Positions 1 to 8,278 of a DNA stretch of 64,000 bases are shown piece by piece. This DNA comes from an uncultured Myxococcales bacterium. Its GTDB lineage: Bacteria > Myxococcota_A > UBA9042 > CAIXZC01. The stretch covers positions 1 to 64,000 of the forward strand of contig CAITUV010000039.1 in NCBI GenBank assembly GCA_903895725.1, given 5' to 3'. The translations under genes were made by a program, and so were the position numbers. The notes under the pieces were generated by a model. That model was not told the origin of the DNA and did not search any database. It saw only the letters and a program-made list of their open reading frames with translations. How positions within the stretch are numbered: position 1 is the first letter of the stretch; every line of letters starts with the position of its first letter.

Positions 1-516
1 ACCGCGCTCCGCATGATCCTCGACGTGTACCGCGTCGAGCACGAGGCGAAAGAACGACGCATCGTCAACACGCCCGAACATCTACAACTACGTCGTGAGC
101 GGAGTCGGCCGCTCATGGAGCGATTCCACCAGTGGCTGTCCCAACAGGAAGGTCTGCACCCACCGAAAGGTCCGATGGGCAAGGCGGTCAACTATGCGTT
201 GAACAACTGGGAAGCCCTCACCCGCTTCCTCGACAACGCGTACACTCCCGTCGACAACAATGCGAGCGAGAGAGCGCTGCGACTGGCCGCCCTCGGCCGC
301 AAGAACTTCCTCTTCGTTGGCCACGAGTTGGCCGGGCAGAACCTCGCCGGGCTCTACTCCCTCGTTGCTACGTGCCAGGCCAATGACGTGAACCCGGAAG
401 CCTACATCGCCGATGTCCTGCTCCGCATCCAGACCCACCCGGCATCCGAGCTCGACGAGCTCCTGCCGCAAAACTGGAACCGCCTCTTCGGCCGACCCGA
501 GCAACCAGCACAGTAG
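1..516 (+). mobile_element. IS66-type transposase (TnpC), C-terminal fragment
   Basis: The reading frame is open from the first base of the window, so this is the 3' part (about 171 residues) of a gene that starts outside. The C-terminal half carries the conserved IS66 stretch with YTPVDNNASERALR followed by GRKNFLFVGHE and a final LPQNWNRLF-like end. This is the DDE-domain tail and C-terminal cap of IS66 transposases, which cut and join transposon ends together with TnpA and TnpB. No tnpA or tnpB is visible here. The right end of the element should lie shortly after the stop. A TTAC at 570-573 could be the terminus, but I could not pair it with a left end. Confidence 0.9.
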
Positions 517-925
517 CAACTGACAACGTCGACGGGGCGGGGCCGCTGGCTGCGGCTCAGGCTGATCGGTTACCGTCAAGGGCGTCTTGAGCAAGTTGAC
601 GATCCTGGACTGCGAGGTGGTGCTGGTCCGATATGGCGGGATGGCCACGACTAGGGGAGGAACCGATCCGGCAATGAACTGGTGGAGGTGGGGGCCGACG
701 GAGACACGCGCTCCGAGGAGGCTGCCCCGATGGTTCCAACGGTCGGTAGACCACTGTTCCTGCCGCAGTGATGTGCCAGGACGAGGCCTGCATCCTGCGA
801 TGTGCTCCGAGCTGCGACGGAATCGGTTGCGGTAACGACGGCTATGGCCGGTTTGCGGGGACCTGCGCGCCGGGCAACGAATGCGTCCCGAGGGTTCTGC
901 CAGTTCGGGTGGACGCCCAAGCGCA
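517..925. other. gene-poor stretch beside the IS66 fragment
   Basis: About 400 bases with no intact gene. It probably contains the right end of the IS66 element (perhaps near 573) and, from 771, the cysteine-repeat remnant listed separately. Between 574 and 770 I see no coding signal, tRNA or convincing promoter. Confidence 0.5.
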
Positions 926-944
926 TCAACAAGCAGGGCGGTGA
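771..944 (+). pseudogene. remnant of a CGDDGCGG-type cysteine-repeat protein
   Basis: A 57-codon frame starting at ATG 771 encodes one decayed copy of the repeat found intact in seven proteins of this window. The fragment reads CAPSCDGIGCGNDGYG and continues to GTCAPGNEC, against the usual pattern C-x-P-x-C-x-G-K-x-C-G-x-D-G-C-G-G. The second GC of the motif is replaced by GY and one Cys of the CGxC pair is lost. The frame upstream is stopped by TAG at 747-749, and there is no signal peptide or ribosome binding site. It is most likely a relic of a gene broken by transposition or deletion next to the IS66 copy. A chance match is unlikely given six aligned cysteines. Confidence 0.55.
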
Positions 945-2809
945 CGACGGTTCGTTGGCGGCGGGATGCTCGGGAGGCCGTCAGAAGGCATCCCCAAGGC
1001 CACTGGCTCTTCGCCTGCGTGTGGCAGCCTGTCAGGCACGTGGGCTCGGTGCAGGCCGAGCAGTCGCCCGGGCAATGACCCACGACCTCCCGATAGCCGG
1101 AAGGATCCTAAGGCAGCGGCGACAAGAGCAAGGAGCGCAGCAAGCAGGCAGGGTGGTCGGGCCCCTCCAGGCGCAGCACTGCAGCAGCCCCCGGCCGCAT
1201 CGGACCCGTTGGTCCCGGGCTCATCCGGGGTGCCGGAGGCAACGGCGTCCTCCCCCGTGCCCGTGGAGTCCGTATCAGCGTGGGGCTTGGCACATCCGTC
1301 ATCGGCAGCACCGTTGCAGTCGTTGTCGATTCCGTCACCGCACTTTTCTGTCGCTCCCGGGTGGACGGCACCGTTCGAGTCGTTGCAGTCCTGAGGTGCG
1401 CAATACCCGTCACCATCTTCATCCACGCACAGGCACACGCCGGTGTCCGGCAACCCGTCAAAGAGGGGTTTTGCGCAGGCATCAGCACCTGGACAGTCCG
1501 AATCCTGGAGGCACATCTCGCGGCACTCGGCATCCCCCTCGACGCCGTAACAGACCAGCCCATCCGCACACTCGAGCGCATCCGAAGCGCTCATGTCACA
1601 CGGGCTGGAGAGCTCCAACCCGCTCGAGGGAAAGCAGTCCGTGTGTCCGCTGAAAGCCGGATAGCACGCATTCCCTTCCTTGCATCCTCCACCCGTCAGG
1701 GGGCAATCGGCGGGAGGAAAGCAGCCGTACACCTGCTCCAGGCATTCGCTGTAAGCGCAGTCCTGAAACTCGTCATCCGGCACGTCACCGCACGATGCGT
1801 CGAGGCACTGGAGAAGGGTGTCGAACGCGTCAGCGGCGTCCTGGGGCGAGAGGATGTAGCATGCGACAACGCAGTCCTGGCTTTCGCAAGCCGCGGTACA
1901 GTTGTAGAGCTGCTCGCAGTCGAGAACAGGACAGAGGGAGTTGTTGCACATGCCATTGGCGGTGCACGCCTCACTGCAGGCGCACCACGCGACCTGTTTC
2001 TTGCAGGAAGGGGGCGAGGCGGACTGGCTCAGCCAGTCGACAACGTGATCCACGCGGGCGTGCACCGCAAAGCCTGTGCACGGAGGATCGGACATGCCCA
2101 TGCCGGAGTTCACTCCCACCACGCAAGTCCCAGGGCACTCCGACAGGGTCGGCCCCCCGCCATCCTCCCAGCAGGGCCCGGAACCATTGTAGTCGGTCGT
2201 GAAGTAGCTCTGGGCTACCTGCCCCACCGGGAGCTTCGCGTACCTCTTGATGCCGACTCCAGCGCCGTCCACTCCGCTGCTCGCTCCGTACCCGTAGAAC
2301 CAGACTTCGTCCTTGGGCGTCGAGAACTGGTTGACCTTCAGTGGCTGCGCGACCGCGGCGGGAACCTTCTCAACCAGGTGCACAAGGCCGAAATCGTGAT
2401 TGTCCAAAGTCGACTTGGGATTGTACTCGGGATGTTTGATGAAGGCGTCGGCTTTGAACAGCAAGCCGTCTTTGGGGTACGCCCCGGCCGCCGCTGTTGC
2501 ATCCTTGCCCACGAAGAACCGAGTAGTGAAGGGCGTCACCGAACCATCCGAACCCGGCTCCAGACAGTGCGCTGCGGTCAGGACCCATTGGTCACTGATC
2601 AGCGTCCCTGTGCAGAAGCTGCCTACGTAGCCTGCCCCCGGGTAGACCAGAACGAGGGCGCCGACGGCCGGATAGTTCTCCGAGGCCTGTCCCCCAACCA
2701 CCGGTTGCAGGAGAGTCTCCCGTGGGACGTTTGGCGTCGGGTCAGCATCGCACGCCATCGTCATGGACAAAAAGAGAGTGAACAGGCCGCAAACTACCCG
2801 GGCGAGCAT
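926..2809 (-). CDS. secreted trypsin-like protease homologue, catalytic Ser replaced, MopE motif and MYXO-CTERM-like end
   Basis: The start at 2809 has GGAGGAG just upstream, whereas the frame extends further without a ribosome site. A signal sequence ends at MTMAC (Cys20), possibly a lipoprotein signal. Residues 37-262 form a trypsin fold beginning VVGGQ. His81 (TAAHC) and Asp139 (HDFGL) are in place, but the GDSGGP motif reads EDGGGP, so the nucleophile Ser is Gly217. Catalysis should be lost. A cysteine-rich region follows, then a MopE-type calcium/copper-like motif (CGDGIDNDCNGAADDGC). The end has a GGCCS motif and a hydrophobic segment with Arg, like the MYXO-CTERM sorting signal, then an unusual extra tail of about 55 residues. 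The tail may reflect a frameshift near 1085-1100. It is likely surface-exposed, with a binding rather than cleaving role. Confidence 0.8.
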   Translation of the reverse strand: MLARVVCGLFTLFLSMTMACDADPTPNVPRETLLQPVVGGQASENYPAVGALVLVYPGAGYVGSFCTGTLISDQWVLTAAHCLEPGSDGSVTPFTTRFFVGKDATAAAGAYPKDGLLFKADAFIKHPEYNPKSTLDNHDFGLVHLVEKVPAAVAQPLKVNQFSTPKDEVWFYGYGASSGVDGAGVGIKRYAKLPVGQVAQSYFTTDYNGSGPCWEDGGGPTLSECPGTCVVGVNSGMGMSDPPCTGFAVHARVDHVVDWLSQSASPPSCKKQVAWCACSEACTANGMCNNSLCPVLDCEQLYNCTAACESQDCVVACYILSPQDAADAFDTLLQCLDASCGDVPDDEFQDCAYSECLEQVYGCFPPADCPLTGGGCKEGNACYPAFSGHTDCFPSSGLELSSPCDMSASDALECADGLVCYGVEGDAECREMCLQDSDCPGADACAKPLFDGLPDTGVCLCVDEDGDGYCAPQDCNDSNGAVHPGATEKCGDGIDNDCNGAADDGCAKPHADTDSTGTGEDAVASGTPDEPGTNGSDAAGGCCSAAPGGARPPCLLAALLALVAAALGSFRLSGGRGSLPGRLLGLHRAHVPDRLPHAGEEPVALGMPSDGLPSIPPPTNRRHRPAC

Positions 2810-2871
2810 GGCCTCCTCCATCAGCAATGGGATTCTAGCCTGAAACGTCAGCCGAGAACAAGCCTGCGCTG

Positions 2872-2889
2872 GCAGCCACCCCCGGTTGC
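2872..2889 (-). promoter_or_regulatory. possible degenerate GGGGGTGG element
   Basis: On the minus strand this reads CAACCGGGGGTGGCTG about 65 bases upstream of the start at 2809. It shares the GGGGGTGG half and the distance to the start codon with the CCCCCATTTGGGGGTGG elements elsewhere in the window, but lacks the left arm. Weak evidence. Confidence 0.2.
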
Positions 2890-3021
2890 CCACCACGAGA
2901 CGGCTCAGGCGCCCGCCGCAGGCGTCGCCCGGCGGAATCGACCAATGACAGGCGGCCAACGCCCGTGAGTCCGCACCGGTGCGCTGCATGATGAAGCCGG
3001 ATGAGGTGTCGCTTTCCTTCG

Positions 3022-3107
3022 TGCCGGGAGGGAGTTTCGAACTCCCACGGGGTTGTGGCCCCAGGGGATTTTAAGTCCCCAGCGTCTACCGGTTCCGCCA
3101 TCCCGGC
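3022..3107 (-). tRNA. tRNA-Leu (anticodon TAA)
   Basis: The minus strand folds as a class II tRNA of 86 nt. The acceptor stem is GCCGGGA paired with TCCCGGC, the anticodon stem is GGGGA/TCCCC with loop CTTAAAA (anticodon TAA), there is a long variable arm, and the T arm contains GTTCGAAAC. The discriminator base is A and CCA is not encoded. It reads UUA/UUG leucine codons. Confidence 0.95.
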
Positions 3108-3155
3108 CGGAAACGGTGTGATGGTAGCCCAAGGGGACCGATTTGCAAGTCCGTC

Positions 3156-3184
3156 TTGGCGCGCGGGCGCATTACTGTTATTAT
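3156..3184 (+). promoter_or_regulatory. sigma70-like promoter for the deacetylase lipoprotein gene
   Basis: TTGGCG at 3156-3161 and TATTAT at 3179-3184 are 17 bases apart in an otherwise GC-rich stretch. A start of transcription near 3191 would give a leader of about 22 bases before the ATG at 3213. Confidence 0.6.
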
Positions 3185-3212
3185 CGCGAACCAGAACAGA
3201 AGGGGGAGAGTG

Positions 3213-6029
3213 ATGGCGCTGCGAAGCATGGTATTGGCCGTTGTCATGATGGCTGCGTGCGGCTCGCCGTCTCCAGGCGGCTCAGGGGATGGGGATCTGG
3301 TGCCCGGCAAGGATACCATCGGACCGGGAGGTGACGCTGAGGAGTATGCCTGCCCGCCGGGGCATCACGAGGCCTCACCGGACGGGGCGCTGTGCATGCC
3401 GTGCCTTCCTGACGGCACGGGACCGGATCCGTCCAAGGCGGTGACGGTCGATGACGGAAACGACTGCACGATGGACAAGTGTGCGCTGGACAGCGGGGTG
3501 GTTCACTACAACGTGCCCAATGAGTGTGATGACGGAGACCCCACGACGAAGGAGGACCGCTGCAAGAGCGGCCATTGCGTCGGCACCCCGACCACGACCT
3601 GCAAGAAGGGGAACTGGTTCGAGAAGGATCCGGGCCAGTGTTTCCTCTGCAACGGGGATGGAGACGGCGTAGATCCGGACGAGGGCCCCTACCCCATGGA
3701 CGACGGGAACGCATGCACGCTCGACGAATGCGACGCGGGCGAAGGCGTGCAGCACGAGCCGCTCGAGGGTCCGTGCGACGACCAGGATCCCCAGACCGTG
3801 GCCGATCACTGCCAGGACGGGGAGTGCGTGGGCCTCTCGCAAGTGACATGCGTGCCCGGCACCTACTATGAGCTCGAGGGGCTTTGCGCCCACTGCAACG
3901 AGGCCGGCAACGGGCTGGTCGGTGAGCCGGTCGCCATCGACGATGCCAACGTCTGCACCGAAGACTCTTGCGATGCCACCGACGGCATCCTGCATCAACC
4001 GGAGAACGGAGCGTGCGAAGACGGCGATCCGGAGACCGTTGGCGATTACTGCGACGAGGGCCTGTGTGTCCCCGGCAATGTCGTGACGTGCACCGCCAAC
4101 GAGTGGTTCCTGAAGCTTGGGTTCTGCTACAAGTGCAACGAAGTCGGGGACGGCTTCGTGGGTCAGGGGCTGCCGGTGGACGATGGAAACGACTGCACGA
4201 ACGATTCCTGCGACCCGACCAAGGGGCTCGTGCTCGAGCCGGGCTCCGGGGCGTGCGACGACGGCAACCCCAATACCGTCGGTGACTACTGCAAGGACGG
4301 TGCGTGCCAGGGCATTGCTGCCACCACCTGCGAGGCATCGCTCTGGTTTGAAGTTGAAGGAGTCTGCTTTCTCTGCAATGCAAGCGGGGACGGCGTGGTT
4401 CCTCCGGGCCTTTCCATCGATGACGGGAACCCGTGCACGGCGGATTCCTGCGGGGGCACGTTGGCGGTCAAGCACGAGCTGCTGGACAGCGTCCCGTGTG
4501 ACGACGGAAACGAGAATACCGAGGGTGACACCTGCAAGGCCGGGGATTGCGTCGGGCAGGCTACCGAGAACTGCCCGCCCGGCGACTGGTACGAGATTGG
4601 CGGGCTTTGTTACCTCTGCGACGGAGACGGTCAGGGACCGGTCAACGCCGGGGTGACTATCGACGACGGCAATGTCTGCACCGACGATGACTGCGATGCA
4701 GGCGACGGCGTGGGCCACGACAACAACTCCGCTGCGTGCGACGACGGCAACCCGCAGACGGCAGCGGACATTTGCAAGAAGGGAACCTGCATCGGGAAGC
4801 CGGTCGTGTGCGATCCGAACCTCTGGGAATATGACGGTCCCTACTGGTGCGTGAAGTGCAACGAGCTTGGCACCGGGCATGTGTCCGGCTCGGGGCAGAG
4901 CGTCAGCGACAAGGAGAGCTGCACCGAGGACAAGTGCGACCCTCTCCTGGGCGTCACCCACACGAACCTGGTCAAGGAATGCTGGGACAGCAGCAAGTGT
5001 ACGCTGGACGATCATTGCGAGAACGGCAAGTGCGTGGGGACCCTCCTCGACTGCAACGATGGCAGCCCGTGCACCACGGATTCCTGCGACAGTGAGCTGG
5101 GCTGCGTGTTTGCCGTGCAGGATGGCCCGTGTCCGGACGGGAATCCGCTCACTCCGGACGACATCTGCATCGCCGGCATGTGCATCGGTATCCTCGACCC
5201 GGACAAGGACGGCATTCCCAATCACGGTGCCACAGCCCTGTGTGATGGAGCCGGCAATCCTCCGGGCTGCATCGACAACTGTCCCTACCGCGCCAACCCC
5301 ACGCAGCTCGATGCCAATCACGACGGCACCGGCGATGCCTGCACAGTCCCGATGTGGTGGGCCCGCTTCAACACGACGAAGAAGGTCGTCGCATTCACCT
5401 TCGATGACGGCTGGAGCAATGATGCCCTGGAAGAGATTCTCGCCGCGTTCGACCAGTACAACGGGCGGGCGACGTTCTTCCTGTGCGGCGACTACATCTG
5501 GGGGGAGACGCTCGACGTTCCGACCGTAAAGAAGCTGATTGCTCGCGGGCATCTCATCGGGAATCACACGTTCGACCACGACGCCGGGGCGACTGTGCAG
5601 GAGGCCGTCGGCCAGATCCAGACCAACGAGGACTACTTCAGCAGCAACGGCTTCGGGTCGCTCAAACCGCTTTACCGGATTCCGTCGCCCGACACGATCG
5701 CCCAGATTCTGACCGTGCACCAGGCACTCCAGCTGACCGGCTTCGTGGAATCGGCTCTGGCCAATCTGCACGTGAGCGACTACGACGAACCGCCCGAGGA
5801 CAAGCTGGTGCAGTGCATCGTGAACCTGGCGGAGCCCGGGGATATCATCGGCCTCCACGTCGGACCGGGCGTGACGGCCAAGGCCGTGCCGAAGATGCTG
5901 GCGGCACTGGCTGCCGAAGGGTATTCGTTCCTCACGCTCGAGGAGATGCTGGCTTACGGCGCACCGGAGTACATCTTCGACCCTTCCAAGCCTCCAGTCC
6001 TGAAGGACTGTGATGCTTACTTCCCCTAG
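3213..6029 (+). CDS. lipoprotein with Dictyostelium-type cysteine repeats and a C-terminal polysaccharide deacetylase (NodB) domain
   Basis: 938 residues. The ATG at 3213 follows GGGGGAG and opens a lipoprotein signal (MALRSMVLAVVMMAAC). Residues about 90-670 hold eight or more repeats of the type DDGNxCTxDxCD-x-x-x-G-x-x-H followed by CDDGNPxTxxDxC, the cysteine repeat best known from Dictyostelium spore and slug proteins. A single thrombospondin type 3-like segment (DPDKDGIPN to GTGDAC) leads into a NodB domain. This has the metal and acid residues of TFDDG (about 729-733), the HTFDH zinc motif (785-789), an RIPS segment and a late GLH motif. The family removes acetyl groups from chitin, peptidoglycan or exopolysaccharide. 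The expected substrate here is an extracellular glycan, perhaps the cell's own coat. It is a single-gene unit with its own promoter at 3156-3184. Confidence 0.85.
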   Translation: MALRSMVLAVVMMAACGSPSPGGSGDGDLVPGKDTIGPGGDAEEYACPPGHHEASPDGALCMPCLPDGTGPDPSKAVTVDDGNDCTMDKCALDSGVVHYNVPNECDDGDPTTKEDRCKSGHCVGTPTTTCKKGNWFEKDPGQCFLCNGDGDGVDPDEGPYPMDDGNACTLDECDAGEGVQHEPLEGPCDDQDPQTVADHCQDGECVGLSQVTCVPGTYYELEGLCAHCNEAGNGLVGEPVAIDDANVCTEDSCDATDGILHQPENGACEDGDPETVGDYCDEGLCVPGNVVTCTANEWFLKLGFCYKCNEVGDGFVGQGLPVDDGNDCTNDSCDPTKGLVLEPGSGACDDGNPNTVGDYCKDGACQGIAATTCEASLWFEVEGVCFLCNASGDGVVPPGLSIDDGNPCTADSCGGTLAVKHELLDSVPCDDGNENTEGDTCKAGDCVGQATENCPPGDWYEIGGLCYLCDGDGQGPVNAGVTIDDGNVCTDDDCDAGDGVGHDNNSAACDDGNPQTAADICKKGTCIGKPVVCDPNLWEYDGPYWCVKCNELGTGHVSGSGQSVSDKESCTEDKCDPLLGVTHTNLVKECWDSSKCTLDDHCENGKCVGTLLDCNDGSPCTTDSCDSELGCVFAVQDGPCPDGNPLTPDDICIAGMCIGILDPDKDGIPNHGATALCDGAGNPPGCIDNCPYRANPTQLDANHDGTGDACTVPMWWARFNTTKKVVAFTFDDGWSNDALEEILAAFDQYNGRATFFLCGDYIWGETLDVPTVKKLIARGHLIGNHTFDHDAGATVQEAVGQIQTNEDYFSSNGFGSLKPLYRIPSPDTIAQILTVHQALQLTGFVESALANLHVSDYDEPPEDKLVQCIVNLAEPGDIIGLHVGPGVTAKAVPKMLAALAAEGYSFLTLEEMLAYGAPEYIFDPSKPPVLKDCDAYFP

Positions 6030-6053
6030 CGACTGCGCACTCCCTTGACCGGT

Positions 6054-6082
6054 TTGGAAGCTGGCTTTGCCTGTGCTATCAT
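6054..6082 (+). promoter_or_regulatory. sigma70-like extended -10 promoter
   Basis: TTGGAA at 6054-6059 and TATCAT at 6077-6082 with 17-base spacing. A TGC directly before the -10 box gives an extended -10. Transcription would start near 6089, about 22 bases before the ATG at 6111. Confidence 0.6.
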
Positions 6083-6110
6083 TCGTCTGCGTGTCACGGA
6101 GGGGTACGAC

Positions 6111-8231
6111 ATGAGAGTTCGTCCGCTGGTGGTGCTGATTGCCCTCGTTTCGGCTTGCGGCGGGGGGGGAAACAAGGCGCTCATGGACGTCATCGGCGGG
6201 GACGGAGCGACCGAGGTCCCTCCGGCGGGGGAATGCACGGCGGGCGACCTGACCTGCTACTCCAACGCCGTATGGAAGTGCAATCCGGAAGGCACGGACT
6301 GGAAGGAGTTCCAGCCCTGCCTCGAGGATACCCTCTGTTTCGATGGGGCATGCTGCACACCCGCCTCGTGCGAGGGGAAGGAATGCGGTGATGCCGGGTG
6401 CGGCATCACCTGTGGCCAGTGCGCAGAGGGCCTGCATTGCGAGGACGGGAAGTGCGTGGAGGGGGAGTGCGTCCCGAGCTGTGAATCCAACGTGTGCGGC
6501 CCTGACGGCTGCGGTGGAAGCTGCGGAGAGTGCGAAGGGCTGTTCCACTGCTGCGACGGGCTGTGCTGCCAGGCCTCGTGCGAAGGGAAAGAGTGCGGCG
6601 ACGACGGATGTTGCGGGAGCTGCGGGTTCTGTGCCAACGGGGGTGCGTGCCAGGACGGCAAGTGCTGCCAGCCCCAGTGCGACGGAAAGGAGTGCGGCGA
6701 CGACGGCTGCGGAGGAACGTGCGGAACCTGCGAGCCGTGGCTTTCCTGCGCCCAGTCAACGTGCACCAACCTCTGCACGCAAAGCTGCGACGGCAAGGAG
6801 TGCGGCCCGGATGCCTGCGCCGGCCAGTGCGGAAGCTGCGGCGAGGGGCTGTTCTGCACCGGGACTGGCCAGTGCGTCGGCGAGTGCGGTCCTTCATGCG
6901 AGGGGAAGCAGTGCGGCAGCGACGGCTGCTTCGGCACCTGCGGTGCCCCGTGCACGCCGGGGACGTTCTGCGACCAGGATGGGCTGTGCAAGGTGCTGTC
7001 CGAGTGCAAGCCCTCCTGCGAGGGGAAGCTCTGCGGCCCCGACGGTTGCGGCGGAGAATGTGGTGCCTGCACGGTCGACGGCCAGCTCTGCACGGTCGAC
7101 GGCCAGTGCGCAAGCTACTGTTCCTCGTGCTCCTTCGACGAGGTCTGCACCGCGCTCGACTTCGAAGCCGGCAACCTGGTCGGCTGGCACGTGGAGGGGG
7201 ACGGGCGGGTGGTCTCGTCGTTCGGTGCGGCCAAGCCGGTCCAGGGGGACTTCATGCTCCTCGTGAGCAGCGCCATCGGTGCCGTCGGCGAGGTCGCGTT
7301 CGAGAACTGCATCCTGGCCGAGGGGCCGGTGGACCGAGTTCACTTCCGCTGGAAGTTCTACTCCGAGGAGTTCATGGAGTACTGCTCCGCGATGCAGGCC
7401 GACTCGTTCACCCTCTACCTGGAAAAGGGGGGGCAGACCCTGCTGGTGTTCAAGGCGGATGTTCATGACCTGTGCCCTCCGACTTCGTGCAACGGTTGCG
7501 GCAAGCTTTACTCGCTCCTTGCGCCCTCCGATGTGGACCTCGACCAGGGGGACGCGTTCATGACCGACTGGATGGAGGGGGAAGGAAAGGTGCTCGGTTT
7601 TGTGATGCCCGGAGAGCCGTTCCACGTGAGGGTGCGGGTCGAAGATGCGGCCGGGCCGCTGCTGGATTCGCTGGTCCTGGTGGACGACATCCAGTTCTCC
7701 TTCTGCTCGGTGGACTGCACGGGCAAGGAGTGCGGGGACGACGGTTGCGGGGGCTTCTGCGGCCAGTGCCAGGAGGGTTTCTCGTGCATCGAGGGGAAGT
7801 GCTCCTGCCCGCCTCAGTGCGAAGGCAAGGTTTGCGGCGACGACGGCTGCGGGGGAAGCTGCGGAAGCTGTCAGCCTGGTTTTGCGTGTGCGGAGGGGCA
7901 GTGCGTCCCGTGCGTCCCCGATTGTGCGGGCAAGCAGTGCGGCGACGACGGTTGCGGCGGGAGCTGCGGCAAGTGCGGAGTCGGCTACTACTGCACTCCT
8001 CAGGGAAAGTGCCTGCCCGATTGCACCCCCGACTGCGACGGCAAGCAGTGCGGCGACGACGGCTGCGGCGGAAGCTGCGGTGAGTGCGACGATTCCAACG
8101 TGTGCACCAAGGACAAGTGCAATACCACGACCTCGCAGTGCGTCTTCCTGCCTGCGGAGGGGGAGTGCGACGACGGCAATCCGGCCACGAAGAACGACCA
8201 GTGCAAGAACGGGAAGTGCGTTGGGGAATAG
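6111..8231 (+). CDS. lipoprotein with 11 GKxCGxDGCGGxCGxC repeats around a central beta-rich domain
   Basis: 706 residues. The start at 6111 follows GGAGGGG. The lipoprotein signal is MRVRPLVVLIALVSAC followed by a Gly-rich tether. Seven repeats of the type GKECGDDGCGGTCGTC occupy about residues 75-340 and four more occupy 535-680, ending with one Dictyostelium-like unit. Between them, at roughly 345-530, lies a domain with few cysteines starting CTALDFEAGNLVGWHVEGDG. Its FEAGNLxGW opening and alternating hydrophobic pattern are typical of jelly-roll or choice-of-anchor type carbohydrate-binding domains. The exact family is not recognised. The protein should sit on the outer surface, with the repeats as disulfide-locked rods. 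Several repeats carry substitutions such as CGDDGCCGS. Confidence 0.8.
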   Translation: MRVRPLVVLIALVSACGGGGNKALMDVIGGDGATEVPPAGECTAGDLTCYSNAVWKCNPEGTDWKEFQPCLEDTLCFDGACCTPASCEGKECGDAGCGITCGQCAEGLHCEDGKCVEGECVPSCESNVCGPDGCGGSCGECEGLFHCCDGLCCQASCEGKECGDDGCCGSCGFCANGGACQDGKCCQPQCDGKECGDDGCGGTCGTCEPWLSCAQSTCTNLCTQSCDGKECGPDACAGQCGSCGEGLFCTGTGQCVGECGPSCEGKQCGSDGCFGTCGAPCTPGTFCDQDGLCKVLSECKPSCEGKLCGPDGCGGECGACTVDGQLCTVDGQCASYCSSCSFDEVCTALDFEAGNLVGWHVEGDGRVVSSFGAAKPVQGDFMLLVSSAIGAVGEVAFENCILAEGPVDRVHFRWKFYSEEFMEYCSAMQADSFTLYLEKGGQTLLVFKADVHDLCPPTSCNGCGKLYSLLAPSDVDLDQGDAFMTDWMEGEGKVLGFVMPGEPFHVRVRVEDAAGPLLDSLVLVDDIQFSFCSVDCTGKECGDDGCGGFCGQCQEGFSCIEGKCSCPPQCEGKVCGDDGCGGSCGSCQPGFACAEGQCVPCVPDCAGKQCGDDGCGGSCGKCGVGYYCTPQGKCLPDCTPDCDGKQCGDDGCGGSCGECDDSNVCTKDKCNTTTSQCVFLPAEGECDDGNPATKNDQCKNGKCVGE

Positions 8232-8237
8232 GCGGGC

Positions 8238-8269
8238 GGGGTTGGGGGTTCGGGGTTGGGGCTTCGGGG
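8238..8269 (+). other. potential G-quadruplex in a leader
   Basis: Five runs of four or five G separated by 2-4 bases (8238-8241, 8244-8248, 8252-8255, 8258-8261, 8266-8269) lie on the coding strand, just before the ATG at 8279. The arrangement meets the usual G4 pattern. Whether it folds in the RNA is unknown. Confidence 0.5.
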
Positions 8270-8278
8270 AGATTGGGC

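Noticed and set aside
3375..6548. A 1,057-codon open frame on the minus strand across the deacetylase gene and the start of the next
   Set aside because: It is antisense to genes with signal peptides, ribosome sites and motifs. Its openness follows from repeated Asp and Gly codons, and it has no recognisable domain.
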